Numbered from the stretch's first letter, positions 8,509-18,462 are shown. The stretch is DNA of 64,000 nt from Pedobacter sp. MR2016-24 (GCF_026239655.1 NZ_JAPIVO010000003.1:496001-560000); one strand, 5' to 3'. Numbers and translations: made by a program. The notes: generated from the letters alone by a model not told the origin.

Positions 8509-10449
8509 TTATTTTACAAATTCATATCTGATACCTAGTTTTTTAATTTTGGAGTAAAGGGTGGTAGCTGGAATATTCAGCAGTTCTGCCGCCCCGCCCT
8601 CACCAAATACTTTGCCTTTACAGATTTTTAAGATTTCCAGGATGTGCTCCCTTTCCATTTCTTCCATGGTACGGATACGGCTTCCTTCGGTAGTCTGCAC
8701 TGGTCGTGAGGAAGGAATAACAGGAATCTCCATATAATCGATCACCCCATCCGTAGCCATCAGTAAACTGCGCTCAATCAAATGTTCCAGCTCGCGGATA
8801 TTTCCCGCCCAGTCGTACTCCATCAGGGTCTGCATGGCCTCATCACTGATCACTGTGATCGCCCTGTTCGATTTTTTCACGAAACGGTCTAAAAAGTAAT
8901 TCGCCAGCAAGGGAATATCTTCCTTCCTTTGTCTGAGTGCCGGAAGTTCTATCGGAAAAACGTTGAGCCTGTAATACAGATCAAGTCTGAAACGGCCTTC
9001 CGCCACTTCCTTCTCCAGTTTCCGGTTGGTGGCAGCGATGATCCGCACATTCACCTTTTTGGTATAATTACCGCCCAGACGTTCAATTTCTCTCTCCTGT
9101 AATACACGCAACAGTTTCACCTGGGCCTCCAGGGGCAGCTCACCGATCTCATCCAGGAAAATGGTACCGCCATCGGCTTGTTCAAACTTACCAATCCGTT
9201 TTTCTGTAGCTCCGGTAAAGGCACCACGCTCATGGCCAAAGAGCTCTGATTCGATCAGGTTAATCGGCAATGCCGCACAGTTCACAGTGATCATCGGTTT
9301 ATTCTTACGCGGTGATAAAGTATGAATCGTCTGTGCAATCCGTTCTTTACCTGTTCCGCTTTCTCCCATAATGAGCACTGAGGTTTCATCCGGTGCCACA
9401 AGCGTAATCTTATTGAAGACGGCCTTTAACAGCGGACTCTGACCGATAATCCCATTGAAACTTTGTTGCTCTCCGGCTGCTGCCCGGGGTAAAACTGCAA
9501 TTCGCCGGGGATGTACCTGCTTTACTTCAGGATCTTTTTTTAAAAGGATTGCGCTGATCAGTTGTTTAAGCGCGGCCTCATTCTTTTGCAGCAGATCCAG
9601 TTGTAGTTTATTGTAACTGTCCGGACCGGTACTTAAAAAGGTGAATTTAAACAGGTACCCATCATCTGAACGGAGATCGAAGCTTAAGGCAGACTGGTAC
9701 TTATAATGGTCGCTCAAAGCCTTTAACCATAAACTGTCCATCTTTAAACGGCGAAAATCAAAGTTGTTATAAAACTGGTTTTTAAATTCTGCCGGTGATG
9801 ATTTCCAGGAGGTATAATCCCTTTGTGAAACGCCCATCACTTCCAGCACCTCTTTGAGCGTTAACAGCTGGAAAATATTGACGCTGCTATTGATCAGATA
9901 GACCTGATCTGCCTCTACTGAGGTTTCGTTTGTGGCGATACTCAGACAATCGAATGGAATAATTCCCTGCAGGGCAGTTGCCACCTGTTTCAGCTTTTCT
10001 TCCCTGCTGTCTTCCTTTCCCGCAATTTGTGCGATCTGTTCGGGGAGGGATAATTCTTTTGGCTGATTGAACTTTTTGCTTTGTTTATGCCTGTACAAGG
10101 CAATATCCAGCATCACCAGCAAATCCTTTTCCCGGAAGGGCTTCACCAGGAAACCATAAGGCTGCGTAGCTTTTGCAGCTTCCAGAATCCCCTGGTTGGT
10201 ATTGGCAGAAATATAGATGAAAGGTATGCCCATTTCAGTCAGCTGCCCCGCCAGGTCGATCCCCGTTTTAGTACCCTGCAGAAAAATATCCAGCAGAATC
10301 CAGTCGGGACTTTTAGTCTTAATCAGGTCCAGCGCCTTGGCCACGGATGGCGCAATACCACAAACTTTGTAACCCGCCTTCTGCAGCATGATCCTTAAAT
10401 CATTTGCTACGATAAACTCATCTTCAACTATTAATATATTTTCTTCCAT
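8509..10449 (-). CDS. NtrC-family sigma54-dependent response regulator
   Basis: A 646-residue protein. The N-terminal receiver has Asp54 as phosphorylation site ([10 protein letters not shown]) and Lys103 (LVKPF). A middle region at about 125-310 matches no domain I recognise. The AAA+ domain has Walker A GESGTGKE at 362-369, the sigma54-contacting loop GAFTGA at 409-414 and Walker [12 protein letters not shown] near 427-437. A Fis-type helix-turn-helix ends the protein, with recognition helix [14 protein letters not shown]. It should activate sigma54 promoters when phosphorylated. It is the last gene of the DUF1275-kinase-regulator operon, 41 bp after the kinase, which is its likely phosphodonor. 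Since that operon carries the shared element, autoregulation is likely (inference). Confidence 0.94.
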   Translation of the reverse strand: MEENILIVEDEFIVANDLRIMLQKAGYKVCGIAPSVAKALDLIKTKSPDWILLDIFLQGTKTGIDLAGQLTEMGIPFIYISANTNQGILEAAKATQPYGFLVKPFREKDLLVMLDIALYRHKQSKKFNQPKELSLPEQIAQIAGKEDSREEKLKQVATALQGIIPFDCLSIATNETSVEADQVYLINSSVNIFQLLTLKEVLEVMGVSQRDYTSWKSSPAEFKNQFYNNFDFRRLKMDSLWLKALSDHYKYQSALSFDLRSDDGYLFKFTFLSTGPDSYNKLQLDLLQKNEAALKQLISAILLKKDPEVKQVHPRRIAVLPRAAAGEQQSFNGIIGQSPLLKAVFNKITLVAPDETSVLIMGESGTGKERIAQTIHTLSPRKNKPMITVNCAALPINLIESELFGHERGAFTGATEKRIGKFEQADGGTIFLDEIGELPLEAQVKLLRVLQEREIERLGGNYTKKVNVRIIAATNRKLEKEVAEGRFRLDLYYRLNVFPIELPALRQRKEDIPLLANYFLDRFVKKSNRAITVISDEAMQTLMEYDWAGNIRELEHLIERSLLMATDGVIDYMEIPVIPSSRPVQTTEGSRIRTMEEMEREHILEILKICKGKVFGEGGAAELLNIPATTLYSKIKKLGIRYEFVK

Positions 10450-10490
10450 TTCTTCCTCCTGACACCTGGAATCATCCAGGCAAATACATT

Positions 10491-12794
10491 TTATAAGTTA
10501 GTAAACTCCACGACTTTGAAGGTGACACACACCCTGAGTCCATTTTTATTCTCCAGTTGAAAATCGCCATCCAGCTGCTGACTCAGTCCCTGCATCAGAC
10601 TCATCCCCAGCGAACTGGTATTGTAGGGATCAAATCCTTCCGGCAATCCTTTTCCATTGTCAGCGATGCACAGCAGGTACTTTTCCTCTTCTATCTGCTC
10701 CAGGACAATATCAATCTGTCCCCTGTTATTTTCTGTGAAAGCATATTTAATTGAGTTACTGATCGCTTCATTCAGGATCAGTCCGAGGGGAACGGCCTGG
10801 GATACATCCAGTTTGACCGGACTGATATTGAGACGCATCACTGCACTTTTTTCCTGTTTGAAACTCTCGCCCAGGTATTCTACCAGCTCCCGGATATAAA
10901 CCGACATGTCTATCGTAGCCATGTTGTCCGACTGATACAATTTTTGGTGGATGAGCGACATGGCATGCATCCTGTGCTGACTGTTCCTGATCGCATCCAG
11001 TGCGTACTGGTTATCCAGATAGGCCGACTGGGTATTGAGCAGGCTGATCACAATCTGCAGGTTATTTTTCACCCTGTGGTGAATTTCCTTCAGCAGCCAT
11101 TCCTTTTCCCTCAATAAGGTTTGCAGGGAATCATTTAGTTGTCGCATTGACCCATTCGCCGCATTGATGCGCTCCTGCTGTGCTTTCAGCTGAATATTGG
11201 TGCGCTGTTTAAGCCGGTAGCGGTTATAACTCACCCCCAGCAGTAACAACAGCATCGCCAGACCGGCAAAAGCGACATGCCTGATCGTTTTTTCATGCAG
11301 CAGACTTACATGCTGGTACTGTGCCTGTTTGTTTAACAGTAATATTTTCTGTGCATTGAGCCGGATTTCTTCATCCTTTTTCTCCGTCTGGTAAGCTACC
11401 TGCAAATCTGCCAGCTGCGAAGCCTTTTTGGTATTCACCAGTGAATCCGTGATGACTTTCGACAACTGGAAATGCTGAATCGCCGTCTTAAAATCGCCCT
11501 TAAGCGAATCTACATGAAACCAGTCCAGGTAATTTCTCGCCAGCAGATCTACCTGGCTGTTTTTCCGGCAGGCCGTATCATTAAATTTCAGGTATTTGTC
11601 CGCCGCACCGAATTGTCTGGTAGCCGTTAAATACTTAATGATCGCATTGTAATTGGTAATCTGATGCGCATGAAATTCAGGGAGCTCAGCCGTTTGTTTC
11701 ACCACCAGCTGGTAATAGCGTGCAGCCTGATCAAACTGACGGTTTTCAGTATAGGCCTGCAAATAGTATTTATTTATGAAATGCCTCCAGCCCAGGTTCG
11801 TATGCGGATAGCGGTTGCCTATTTTCCGCAGATAGCCAAGTGCTTCTGCCGGTTTGCCCTGTGCAATTTTAGACACCACCATATTGCCCAATACCTGCGC
11901 AACCATGGTAGAGTCATTTTGCTGCGCCTCATATTTACGCGCGATCGGTAAAGCTTTATTCAAAAAATACAATTGCGTATCATACCTCTTCAGCAGGCTG
12001 TTCAGCAAAGCCACATTATTATAAATACGAAAAGCCTTTAAAGAAACATCTTTGTATTTTTCGATGATCCTGACCGATTGCAGGGCATATTTTAAAGCTT
12101 CTGTATAGTTATCTTTCCCCAGATAAGCATATTCAAAACGCTCATACAGCCATTCCAGATCCATCTCTTTTTCGGGATAGTTCAGCGAATCGTATAATCT
12201 CCGGGCATCATTCAGCAGGTCAATCATCGTCTGATACTGTCCACCCATTAAATAGATATTGCCCAGCTTAATCAGTACTGCCGCTTTTGCCCGTCGATCA
12301 CCCGTCTTATCATAGATAGCTATGGCATTTTTATAATAAGCAATTTTCCTGTCAGACATCTTTTCTTCGTCAGGAAGATTATCCCCCAGCTGTACGTATC
12401 CGCCAGCCAGCAGTTTATCAGACGGCTGACTACGGTAGCGGCTGATGACTTTCTCTGCGTATAAGTCTGACCCTTTCAGCTCATTTTTTGCATGCAGCAT
12501 GGCGGCGCGCGACAGCCAGCTATGCGCCAGTCCTTCTCCAAATTTTACCGTTGTACTCAATTGTTCTGCCCTGCCGATGTACAGCGCGGCACTATCTATA
12601 AAAGCCGGTTGCGACTCAGCAAAGGACAAAAACTGATTCCCTAAATGCAACATGGCGGAGACCTTTGCCGTGTCTGCTACTGCGGTGCTCAAATTTTTCC
12701 TGCCCTGACGCAATTGAGCCTGTTCATTTGCTGTTTGAGAGAAAGCAGACGACAAGCCGCAAAATAGCAGGATCGTAGCTATGAGTTGTTTCAT
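10491..12794 (-). CDS. TPR-containing sensor histidine kinase, HisKA_2 type
   Basis: About 767 residues. A signal peptide ([20 protein letters not shown]) is followed by a periplasmic region of TPR-like helical repeats to about residue 480, one transmembrane helix near 510-527, a coiled coil, then a HisKA_2 dimerisation helix ([20 protein letters not shown]) and an HATPase_c domain ([19 protein letters not shown]). The HHRVKNN signature marks the HisKA_2/HWE-like class rather than classical HisKA. An ATG 12 bases upstream (12806) overlaps the DUF1275 gene; the start at 12794 gives the better signal peptide. It precedes the NtrC-type regulator, so they are probably a pair, with TPRs as the sensing or protein-binding module. 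Confidence 0.92.
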   Translation of the reverse strand: MKQLIATILLFCGLSSAFSQTANEQAQLRQGRKNLSTAVADTAKVSAMLHLGNQFLSFAESQPAFIDSAALYIGRAEQLSTTVKFGEGLAHSWLSRAAMLHAKNELKGSDLYAEKVISRYRSQPSDKLLAGGYVQLGDNLPDEEKMSDRKIAYYKNAIAIYDKTGDRRAKAAVLIKLGNIYLMGGQYQTMIDLLNDARRLYDSLNYPEKEMDLEWLYERFEYAYLGKDNYTEALKYALQSVRIIEKYKDVSLKAFRIYNNVALLNSLLKRYDTQLYFLNKALPIARKYEAQQNDSTMVAQVLGNMVVSKIAQGKPAEALGYLRKIGNRYPHTNLGWRHFINKYYLQAYTENRQFDQAARYYQLVVKQTAELPEFHAHQITNYNAIIKYLTATRQFGAADKYLKFNDTACRKNSQVDLLARNYLDWFHVDSLKGDFKTAIQHFQLSKVITDSLVNTKKASQLADLQVAYQTEKKDEEIRLNAQKILLLNKQAQYQHVSLLHEKTIRHVAFAGLAMLLLLLGVSYNRYRLKQRTNIQLKAQQERINAANGSMRQLNDSLQTLLREKEWLLKEIHHRVKNNLQIVISLLNTQSAYLDNQYALDAIRNSQHRMHAMSLIHQKLYQSDNMATIDMSVYIRELVEYLGESFKQEKSAVMRLNISPVKLDVSQAVPLGLILNEAISNSIKYAFTENNRGQIDIVLEQIEEEKYLLCIADNGKGLPEGFDPYNTSSLGMSLMQGLSQQLDGDFQLENKNGLRVCVTFKVVEFTNL

Positions 12795-12798
12795 CTCC

Positions 12799-13410
12799 TT
12801 AATCATTCATGGTAAATAAAAACAGCAGCACTCCAGGTAAGATTACTCCGCTGAGGCCGACGAAGTTACCTGCCGCAGCGCCAGCTAAACAACCTGCAGT
12901 AAAACCGGCCAGTACCAAGAAGGCACCGTGGTTTTTAAGCTTTCTGGCCTGCGACCAAAAAGCGGGTACCAGGCTGTCGCCCATGAGCAATGCAGGGTTT
13001 GTATTATATTTTGCGGCGCTGATCATCCCCATGGCGACTACAACTAAAAAAGCGATAAAAAGGCATACGATCTGGCTCGTCAATATATCTGTCGCAGTCA
13101 GCACAGCCGAAAGTAAGCCACTTACGATCAGCATGATGCCACCAGCTTTAATCAGATCCGTTCCTCCTGACCTGGATTTGAATAGCTGTCTTGCACTCAG
13201 CAATGCACCAAGATAAACCGGAATGGATAAAAGCGATAAAAAACCTTTAAGAACACCATCATGCAGCATCTGATACGCAGAAAATATGACGTTGGCTAAA
13301 ACATGCGCAGAGAAAAAACCTGACGTAAAAAATGTGATCGTATCACCATACCCTACCGTGAATGATAGTAATAAAAATGTCCACGTGCCTGGTTTAATTG
13401 GTATTCTCAT
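12799..13410 (-). CDS. DUF1275 (YoaK-like) membrane protein
   Basis: A 203-residue polytopic protein. The start [10 protein letters not shown] is followed by [29 protein letters not shown], the pattern of DUF1275, where most members read GY.DA..F...G.F.AH..GN. Six or so hydrophobic helices are visible. Function unknown; the family is often described as putative permeases. An upstream in-frame ATG at 13512 would add 34 residues, but the sigma54-like promoter at 13427-13442 lies inside that extension, so ATG 13410 is preferred. It overlaps the kinase gene start region and is first in that operon, so it may work with the kinase, for example in signal perception (inference). Confidence 0.82.
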   Translation of the reverse strand: MRIPIKPGTWTFLLLSFTVGYGDTITFFTSGFFSAHVLANVIFSAYQMLHDGVLKGFLSLLSIPVYLGALLSARQLFKSRSGGTDLIKAGGIMLIVSGLLSAVLTATDILTSQIVCLFIAFLVVVAMGMISAAKYNTNPALLMGDSLVPAFWSQARKLKNHGAFLVLAGFTAGCLAGAAAGNFVGLSGVILPGVLLFLFTMND

Positions 13411-13426
13411 GATATAAGCCCATATT

Positions 13427-13442
13427 GTCAACAACAATACCA
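13427..13442 (-). promoter_or_regulatory. Sigma54-like -24/-12 promoter of the DUF1275-kinase-regulator operon
   Basis: On the minus strand the element reads TGGTATTGTTGTTGAC, fitting TGGYAY-N5-TTG with A instead of C after TTG. The upstream element ends 53 bp away. The predicted transcript start near 13417 leaves a leader of only about 7 nt to ATG 13410, which is short. Confidence 0.6.
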
Positions 13443-13495
13443 GCACATAATACACTGTAAAACAACTGTTTAAACAAATAAACCCAACACTAAAT

Positions 13496-13519
13496 TGATG
13501 ATATATCGTCAATTTACGA
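13496..13519 (-). promoter_or_regulatory. Shared upstream activator element, copy in front of the DUF1275 operon
   Basis: On the minus strand: TCGTAAAT, then TGACG-ATATAT-CATCA. On the + strand the palindrome occupies 13496-13511 and the flank 13512-13519. It is nearly identical to the copy at 18274-18297 and points towards the operon. Confidence 0.72.
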
Positions 13520-13698
13520 ATCCAGCGTAGTAAATATTAGATTTCAAGGGTTAAAGATTATTCCCTCCATCCTTAAAATGAGTTACCCCATGACAGAATG
13601 AAGCACTGAATTCGGAACATCTTTAAACTAAGACAATAAAAACCGGGGTTCTGCTCCTGCTTTTCCCCCGGAATCATTCAGAAAATTGCCCGGTCAGG

Positions 13699-13728
13699 TT
13701 TGAAAAAATAATAAATTAATCATATTTG
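13699..13728 (+). promoter_or_regulatory. Bacteroidota-type promoter of the second sigma54 activator
   Basis: TTTG at 13699-13702 and CATATTTG at 13721-13728 are separated by 18 bp, close to the TTTG/TAnnTTTG housekeeping promoter of Bacteroidota. The start codon is 33 bp downstream. No -24/-12 element is seen here, so the activator itself may be expressed constitutively. Confidence 0.45.
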
Positions 13729-13761
13729 TGACCATTAGCAATCCTGACAAATAATGATTTT

Positions 13762-15531
13762 ATGAGCAACATATCCGAATCTGCCTTTTCCGATATTAAC
13801 CTACCTGCAACAGCAAATCATGCGGCAGCACATCCTTCTGGCACTACCCTTAACAGCGCTATTCTGTTAAGGAGTCTTTTCGCTATATTTTTTAAAAAGC
13901 TCCATCCCCTGTTTTCTATAGACTGTGGCATAATCTTAATCTATGATGCGCAACGCAATGGCATCAAAGAAGCTTATATCTCTACCTATAACGGCGATAC
14001 TGAACAAATTGATACGGAAATTATCAGTCAGCATGCTGAACTCAATACCATACAGAAAAGTATTGCGGAATTTTCTTACCCAGTAATAAAATCCATGGAA
14101 GAATGGATCGAAGAAGAAGAGATGAATCATTGTTTAGTGAACAATGAAACACAGTATAAATACCATTGTTATATCCCGCTGGAAATTGAGAATAACATTC
14201 TCGGTACGCTTGAACTGCATAATAACGAAAGAGAATTAAGCACCGAATGTTTAACCTTCTGCAATAGCATCGCAGATTTCCTTGCTGAGATTATCTGTTT
14301 ACAGCAAACACATGCAGCGGAAAATGAGCTGATCATCACTGAGGCTGACAGCAAAGAGGCAAATGAGAGTGAAACCCCGGAATTTAATAACACGCCATTA
14401 GCAGCATTAAACGAAAAGCTGGGCAGCATTCAAGATATAGATACCCTCCGCGAATTTGTAAGCGCTGCGGCAATACTCTTCCCCAAGGCTTATGAAAAGA
14501 TAAAATTTCAGCTGGATGAAATCTATGCCTATCAAACACAACTTGATGATGAGTCTCTACATCCCGGGGAAGCAAGTTTGCCAGCATCTGCTTACCCTGA
14601 AATTATAGGAGCCGGTGCGGGTATGCAAAAAGTGTTTGCACTGATGGACCAGGTAGCCGGATCGGAATCTACAGTGCTGATTCTTGGTGAAACCGGTACC
14701 GGGAAAGAGCTGATTGCGAAAGCCATTCACGAAAGGTCGGTAAGGAAAAATCATACGATGATCAATGTGAACTGTGCCGCTATTCCCGCAAACCTGATAG
14801 AGAGTGAATTGTTTGGGCATGAGAAGGGATCCTTTACAGGGGCGACCGACAGGCGGATCGGGAAGTTCGAACTGGCAGACCACAGCACTTTGTTCCTGGA
14901 TGAAATCGGTGAATTACCACTGGACCTGCAGGTAAAACTACTGAGGGTTTTACAGGAAAAAGAAATAGAACGTGTAGGCGGTAAAACCCTGATCAAAACT
15001 GATGTCAGGATTATCTCGGCCACCAACCGCGATTTGTTAACTGAAGTGGAACAGGGACGTTTCAGGCGAGACCTTTATTACCGCCTGAATGTTTTTCCGA
15101 TCCAGCTGCCTCCATTGCGGGAGCGGACAGAAGATATCCCCCTGCTGGCTTCCTTTTTCCTACATAAATATGGTGGTAAAAAGCTGACTGGTTTTACACG
15201 CCGTGCGATCAGGCAGATGCGGGATTACCAATGGCCCGGGAATGTGAGAGAGATGGAACACCTGATTGAAAGGCAGGTTTTGTTGAGTACAAAACCAGTG
15301 ATCAGCGAAATCAATATCCCGGAGGTGGTTAAAACCATCATTGATAAAGAAGGTACAATACAAAAAATAAAAACTATCGACGAAAATGAGCGCGACCATA
15401 TTTTTGCTGTGCTGCAGCTCTGCAAAGGCCGTATTTCAGGAAGCGACGGCGCTGCTAAATTACTCGGCGTCCCTCCTACCACGCTCAACTCAAAAATAAA
15501 AAGACTGGGCCTCAATAAAAAGCATTTTTAG
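13762..15531 (+). CDS. GAF-type sigma54-dependent transcriptional activator
   Basis: A 589-residue protein. A GAF-like sensor domain occupies about 30-180 ([35 protein letters not shown]); there is no receiver. The AAA+ domain has Walker A GETGTGKE at 309-316, the sigma54 loop as GSFTGA at 356-361 (Ser for the usual Ala) and Walker [11 protein letters not shown] near 374-384. The C-terminal Fis-type HTH has recognition helix [14 protein letters not shown], almost the same as in the response regulator at 8509-10449, so both may bind the same DNA element. Like NorR or FhlA it should respond to a small ligand on the GAF domain. It is monocistronic and divergent from the DUF1275 operon. Confidence 0.94.
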   Translation: MSNISESAFSDINLPATANHAAAHPSGTTLNSAILLRSLFAIFFKKLHPLFSIDCGIILIYDAQRNGIKEAYISTYNGDTEQIDTEIISQHAELNTIQKSIAEFSYPVIKSMEEWIEEEEMNHCLVNNETQYKYHCYIPLEIENNILGTLELHNNERELSTECLTFCNSIADFLAEIICLQQTHAAENELIITEADSKEANESETPEFNNTPLAALNEKLGSIQDIDTLREFVSAAAILFPKAYEKIKFQLDEIYAYQTQLDDESLHPGEASLPASAYPEIIGAGAGMQKVFALMDQVAGSESTVLILGETGTGKELIAKAIHERSVRKNHTMINVNCAAIPANLIESELFGHEKGSFTGATDRRIGKFELADHSTLFLDEIGELPLDLQVKLLRVLQEKEIERVGGKTLIKTDVRIISATNRDLLTEVEQGRFRRDLYYRLNVFPIQLPPLRERTEDIPLLASFFLHKYGGKKLTGFTRRAIRQMRDYQWPGNVREMEHLIERQVLLSTKPVISEINIPEVVKTIIDKEGTIQKIKTIDENERDHIFAVLQLCKGRISGSDGAAKLLGVPPTTLNSKIKRLGLNKKHF

Positions 15532-15550
15532 GAATTCAGTTCACAGCAAT

Positions 15551-15574
15551 TCGTAAAATCACGCTATAGCGTAA
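15551..15574 (+). promoter_or_regulatory. Shared upstream activator element, copy in front of the secreted hydrolase
   Basis: TCGTAAAA at 15551-15558 followed by TCACG-CTATAG-CGTAA at 15559-15574; the core ACGCTATAGCGT is a perfect 12-bp palindrome. The gap to the -24/-12 element is 54 bp. It starts only 20 bp after the stop of the sigma54 activator. Confidence 0.72.
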
Positions 15575-15628
15575 GCAGCGCAATTTTAAAAAAGCAAATA
15601 AATTGCTGATTTTCAGCATATTAACCAA

Positions 15629-15644
15629 TGGCATGTTTGTAGAT
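15629..15644 (+). promoter_or_regulatory. Sigma54-like -24/-12 promoter of the secreted hydrolase gene
   Basis: TGGCATGTTTGTAGAT keeps the -24 part TGGCATG fully; the -12 part is TAGAT instead of TTGCW, so it is the poorest -12 of the set together with that at 22941. The predicted start near 15654 is 16 nt before the ATG. Confidence 0.55.
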
Positions 15645-15669
15645 TACCTTTTGGCAGATAATCAAAAAC

Positions 15670-16443
15670 ATGAAAACAAATTCAACAATCAAAATGACAG
15701 CCGCTGCAGCAGTGGCTATTTTCCTATCAGCAGTTAATCCTTCAGTATCTGCTGCTCAAACTACACCTGTTAAAAATATTGTCATTGTACACGGTGCATT
15801 TGCAGATGCTTCGGGCTGGGAATCGGTTTACAAAATCCTCGTAAAAGATGGTTATAATGTAACACTGGTACAAAACCCGACCAGTTCATTAGCAGAAGAT
15901 GTTGCCGCCACCAATTTTGCCCTGGAGCGTCAGAATGGTCCGGTAGTTTTAGTCGGCCACTCCTGGGGAGGTACAGTCATCACTGAAGCCGGAAATGCTG
16001 ATAAGGTGAAAAGCCTGGTATACGTAGCCGCCTTCGTACCTGATGCTGGTGAATCTACGCTAGACCTGGTACAGACGGTAAAAGAACAACCTAAAGGAAT
16101 TCTTGCTCCGGATGGCAAAGGTAATGTATACCTGGGCAAATCAACTTTCCAGGAGACTTTCGCCAACGGACAGACCAAGGAAAAATCAGATTTTATGTAT
16201 GCTTCACAAATCCCGTTGACCGTGAAATCCTTCACCGATAAAATCACTGTACCTGCCTGGAAAAACAAACCAGTATATGCCGTGAAACCCTCTAACGATG
16301 AAACGATCAATATGGGTCTCGAAGATACCATGTACAAACGTGCCAACGCAAAAGTAACGCATATCACCGGCGGACACACCCTGTTTATGACTCAGCCAAA
16401 AGCAGTTGCAGCAGTAATTGAAGCAGCAGCCCAGGGAAAATAA
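15670..16443 (+). CDS. Secreted alpha/beta hydrolase
   Basis: A 257-residue protein with an N-terminal signal peptide (to about residue 29, SVSAAQ). The alpha/beta hydrolase core is plain: oxyanion segment VIVHGAFADASGW, nucleophile Ser98 in VGHSWGG, likely Asp210 (KPSNDETINM) and His236 (ITGGHTLFM). The family includes esterases of the plant methyl-salicylate esterase type; the true substrate is unknown. It has its own promoter in the shared sigma54 design and a hairpin terminator after it, so it is monocistronic. Two relatives lie in this window (21640-22383 and 41369-42154). Confidence 0.9.
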   Translation: MKTNSTIKMTAAAAVAIFLSAVNPSVSAAQTTPVKNIVIVHGAFADASGWESVYKILVKDGYNVTLVQNPTSSLAEDVAATNFALERQNGPVVLVGHSWGGTVITEAGNADKVKSLVYVAAFVPDAGESTLDLVQTVKEQPKGILAPDGKGNVYLGKSTFQETFANGQTKEKSDFMYASQIPLTVKSFTDKITVPAWKNKPVYAVKPSNDETINMGLEDTMYKRANAKVTHITGGHTLFMTQPKAVAAVIEAAAQGK

Positions 16444-16487
16444 TATAACATGCATGCACAGCATGCTTCATCATACAATTCAAACAG

Positions 16488-16526
16488 AAAATCCCTGTCC
16501 AGACAACAAACCTGAGCAGGGATTTT
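16488..16526 (+). terminator. Rho-independent terminator of the secreted hydrolase gene
   Basis: AAAATCCCTG (16488-16497) pairs with CAGGGATTTT (16517-16526), with a further CAG/CTG pairing inside the 19-nt loop and T-rich sequence following. It lies between convergent genes. Confidence 0.75.
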
Positions 16527-16581
16527 TTGGGTTTAACAGCTGCAATAAACAGCTGGATTTTTTAAGTTATAACGCTCTTTG

Positions 16582-17847
16582 TTAATAGTTTTCATGGAGA
16601 TAACGGTGCACAAATGTTACGGCCATAGCGCCTTCCCCAACTGCAGATGCTACTCTTTTTACAGAGTTATGCCTTACATCTCCCGCAGCAAAACAGCCCG
16701 GCACACTCGTTTCTAAAAATGCAGGCATAAAACTTTTGTCCCATTGCTGATCAAAAGGTGGTGCATAGAGATCGCCGCCCGTAACCAGGTATCCCAGTTC
16801 ATCACGCACAATTGCCGTATCTTTTGCCCAGCTGGTATTCGGTTTTCCACCAATGCAGACAAAAACAAACTTTGTAGGATAAACGACTTCAGTTTGCGTA
16901 ACTGAATTGGTAACGGTAATCTCTTCCAGCGCAGTATCTCCTCCAAGGGTTGTAATACGAGCGTTAAACAGTACTTCAATCTTTTTATTCTTTTCGATCC
17001 GGTCCAGCAGATAATAAGATAAGGATGCGGCCAGATCATTCCCCCTGATGATGAGTGTTACTTTCTCTGCATGTTTGCAGAAATTAAGGGCGGCTTGTCC
17101 GGCTGAATTGCCACCACCCACGACAAATACATGCTGGTTGGCACACAGGAGTGCCTCACTTGCGCCGGCACCGTAAAAAACACCTGCATTCAGGTATTTT
17201 TCTTCTTCAGGAATATCCAGTCTTGAATATTCTACCCCTGTAGCCGAGATATTTGCCCGCGCAATAATTTTGTTGCCATCATTAAAATCAACATGCAGTT
17301 TCCGGTCCGCAAACGCTGCATGGATACTTTTCCGGATCAGGAGTATGTCCACACCGAACTTAACCGCCTGCTGCCTTGCTCTTTCCGCGAGATCATTACC
17401 CGAAATACCTCCCGGGAAACCCAGATAGTTTTCGATCAGCGAACTTGTTCCCGCCTGTCCCCCTATAGCTTCACGCTCTACCAGTACTGTGCTCAATCCT
17501 TCCGAGGCGGCATATACGGCAGCACTTAAGCCTGCAGGTCCCCCGCCAAAAATTGATATATCATATTCCTTATGTTTCGGTTTGGTGACCCATCCCAGTT
17601 TACAGGCGATATCTGCGACAGTAGGATTAAATATAAATTTGCCATCAGGCAATTTAACTGCCGGCAAATCCTCTTCTTCCACCTGAAATTCAGGATATAT
17701 TGTACGAAATGCAGTAATATCTAATACTGGTACCCATTCAAATGTAACCACGCTTCTTTTAAGAAAGTCCCTGATCACATAGGCATCCCTGGAATCGGGA
17801 TGACCGAAAACCTTGATGACACTTAATGCCGTTTTATTATTTTCCAT
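16582..17847 (-). CDS. Thioredoxin-reductase-like flavoprotein without CxxC
   Basis: 421 residues from the chosen ATG. Residues 1-90 form a thioredoxin/glutaredoxin-like domain without a CxxC (VIKVFGHPDSRDAYVIRDFL). From 95 it resembles thioredoxin reductase: FAD motif FGGGPAGLSAAVYA (GGGPAG at 101-106), NAD(P) motif GGGNSAGQAA near 244, and FAAGDVRHNSVKRVASAVGEG at the end. Where TrxB has CATC, near 226-229, it has GAGA. It therefore belongs to the cysteine-free TrxR-like group often fused to regulatory domains; the electron acceptor is unknown. An upstream ATG at 17919 would add 24 residues of unlikely composition. No shared sigma54 element was found in front of it. Confidence 0.88.
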   Translation of the reverse strand: MENNKTALSVIKVFGHPDSRDAYVIRDFLKRSVVTFEWVPVLDITAFRTIYPEFQVEEEDLPAVKLPDGKFIFNPTVADIACKLGWVTKPKHKEYDISIFGGGPAGLSAAVYAASEGLSTVLVEREAIGGQAGTSSLIENYLGFPGGISGNDLAERARQQAVKFGVDILLIRKSIHAAFADRKLHVDFNDGNKIIARANISATGVEYSRLDIPEEEKYLNAGVFYGAGASEALLCANQHVFVVGGGNSAGQAALNFCKHAEKVTLIIRGNDLAASLSYYLLDRIEKNKKIEVLFNARITTLGGDTALEEITVTNSVTQTEVVYPTKFVFVCIGGKPNTSWAKDTAIVRDELGYLVTGGDLYAPPFDQQWDKSFMPAFLETSVPGCFAAGDVRHNSVKRVASAVGEGAMAVTFVHRYLHENY

Positions 17848-17950
17848 GTTTTCAATTTTGGATTGTCCTCTATATTTACCCGCCGACCAAAAATGTGATG
17901 CATTTGAACAGACCTTCATCCTATCTTAGCAGGGCATCATACGCTGTGAT

Positions 17951-18184
17951 TTAACCTTCGTAATTTTCAATCGTATCACTATCCCTTGCTTCTGCCTGAT
18001 TCGGATTCTCACCCGCATTGCGTAATGCCCTTCGCTGTCTTAATAAATCCCAGTACTGATCCAGTTCCAGTTTCATCTGGTGCAGTTTTTTCACTTCCTC
18101 ATCTGACAGGTTTTCTTTCGACCAGAGTTTTTCTTCGTTTTCAGTTAAGCTTTTAATGTGATTTAAGATCTGATTGTCTTCCAT
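17951..18184 (-). CDS. DUF2630 family small protein
   Basis: A 77-residue, highly charged, probably helical protein. The core (ILNHIKSLTENEEKL, then LELDQYWDLLRQRRALRNAG, ending DTIENYEG) matches DUF2630, a small family common in actinobacteria and other soil bacteria; its function is unknown. It is transcribed from a very good sigma54-like promoter with the shared upstream element. It lies 103 bp upstream of the flavoprotein gene on the same strand, so read-through is possible. The presence next to pyruvate oxidase, PRC-barrel and DUF4142 genes fits a stress role (inference). Confidence 0.88.
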   Translation of the reverse strand: MEDNQILNHIKSLTENEEKLWSKENLSDEEVKKLHQMKLELDQYWDLLRQRRALRNAGENPNQAEARDSDTIENYEG

Positions 18185-18205
18185 AATCTATTTTTTTTAA
18201 AGAAA

Positions 18206-18221
18206 CGCAAAACCAGTACCA
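18206..18221 (-). promoter_or_regulatory. Sigma54 -24/-12 promoter of the DUF2630 gene
   Basis: On the minus strand TGGTACTGGTTTTGCG matches the consensus TGGYAY-N5-TTGC, the best of the set. Its upstream element ends 52 bp away. The predicted start near 18196 is 12 nt before ATG. Confidence 0.78.
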
Positions 18222-18273
18222 TCTGTTATTTATCTATAAATCAGTTAAATGCGCATAATTCAGTGTATTATAC

Positions 18274-18297
18274 TGACGATATATCATCATTTTACGA
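18274..18297 (-). promoter_or_regulatory. Shared upstream activator element, copy in front of DUF2630
   Basis: On the minus strand: TCGTAAAA, then TGATG-ATATAT-CGTCA. 17 of 19 central positions equal the copy at 13496-13519. This 322-bp intergenic region holds two such elements, facing outwards towards DUF2630 and pyruvate oxidase. Confidence 0.75.
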
Positions 18298-18385
18298 GCT
18301 ATGAAACAACAGGCTGATTTCCGGTTCCGGAATCCGCAGCCGGATTAAAAATGGGAACCATTATTCAATTTCAAAGTAAATCTCT

Positions 18386-18409
18386 TCACAAAATAACGAA
18401 ATACCGTAA
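18386..18409 (+). promoter_or_regulatory. Shared upstream activator element, copy in front of pyruvate oxidase
   Basis: TCACAAAA at 18386-18393 followed by TAACG-AAATAC-CGTAA at 18394-18409. The flank is less conserved than in the other copies but the palindrome is intact and the gap to the -24-like element at 18463 is exactly 53 bp. Confidence 0.6.
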
Positions 18410-18462
18410 TTGATAAAAGCTCATTAAATAACCAAAATACTGATTAACAGCCTCTTAATTAA

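Noticed and set aside
13411-13512. 34-residue N-terminal extension of the DUF1275 protein
   Set aside because: The stretch contains the -24/-12 element and part of the upstream element, is AT-rich, and DUF1275 similarity begins after the inner ATG.
16452-16468. GCATGC-ACA-GCATGC hairpin after the secreted hydrolase
   Set aside because: Short 6-bp stem without T-tract; the stronger terminator follows at 16488-16526.
17933-17970. Possible regulon element in front of the thioredoxin-reductase-like gene
   Set aside because: ATCATACGCTGTGATTTAA lacks the half-site pattern, and no -24/-12 element lies at the right distance.
18403-18426. Alternative palindrome TGATA-AAAGCT-CATTA for pyruvate oxidase
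   Set aside because: It deviates at two half-site positions and lies 36 bp from the -24 element, whereas TAACG-AAATAC-CGTAA at 18394-18409 has the 53-bp spacing of the other copies.
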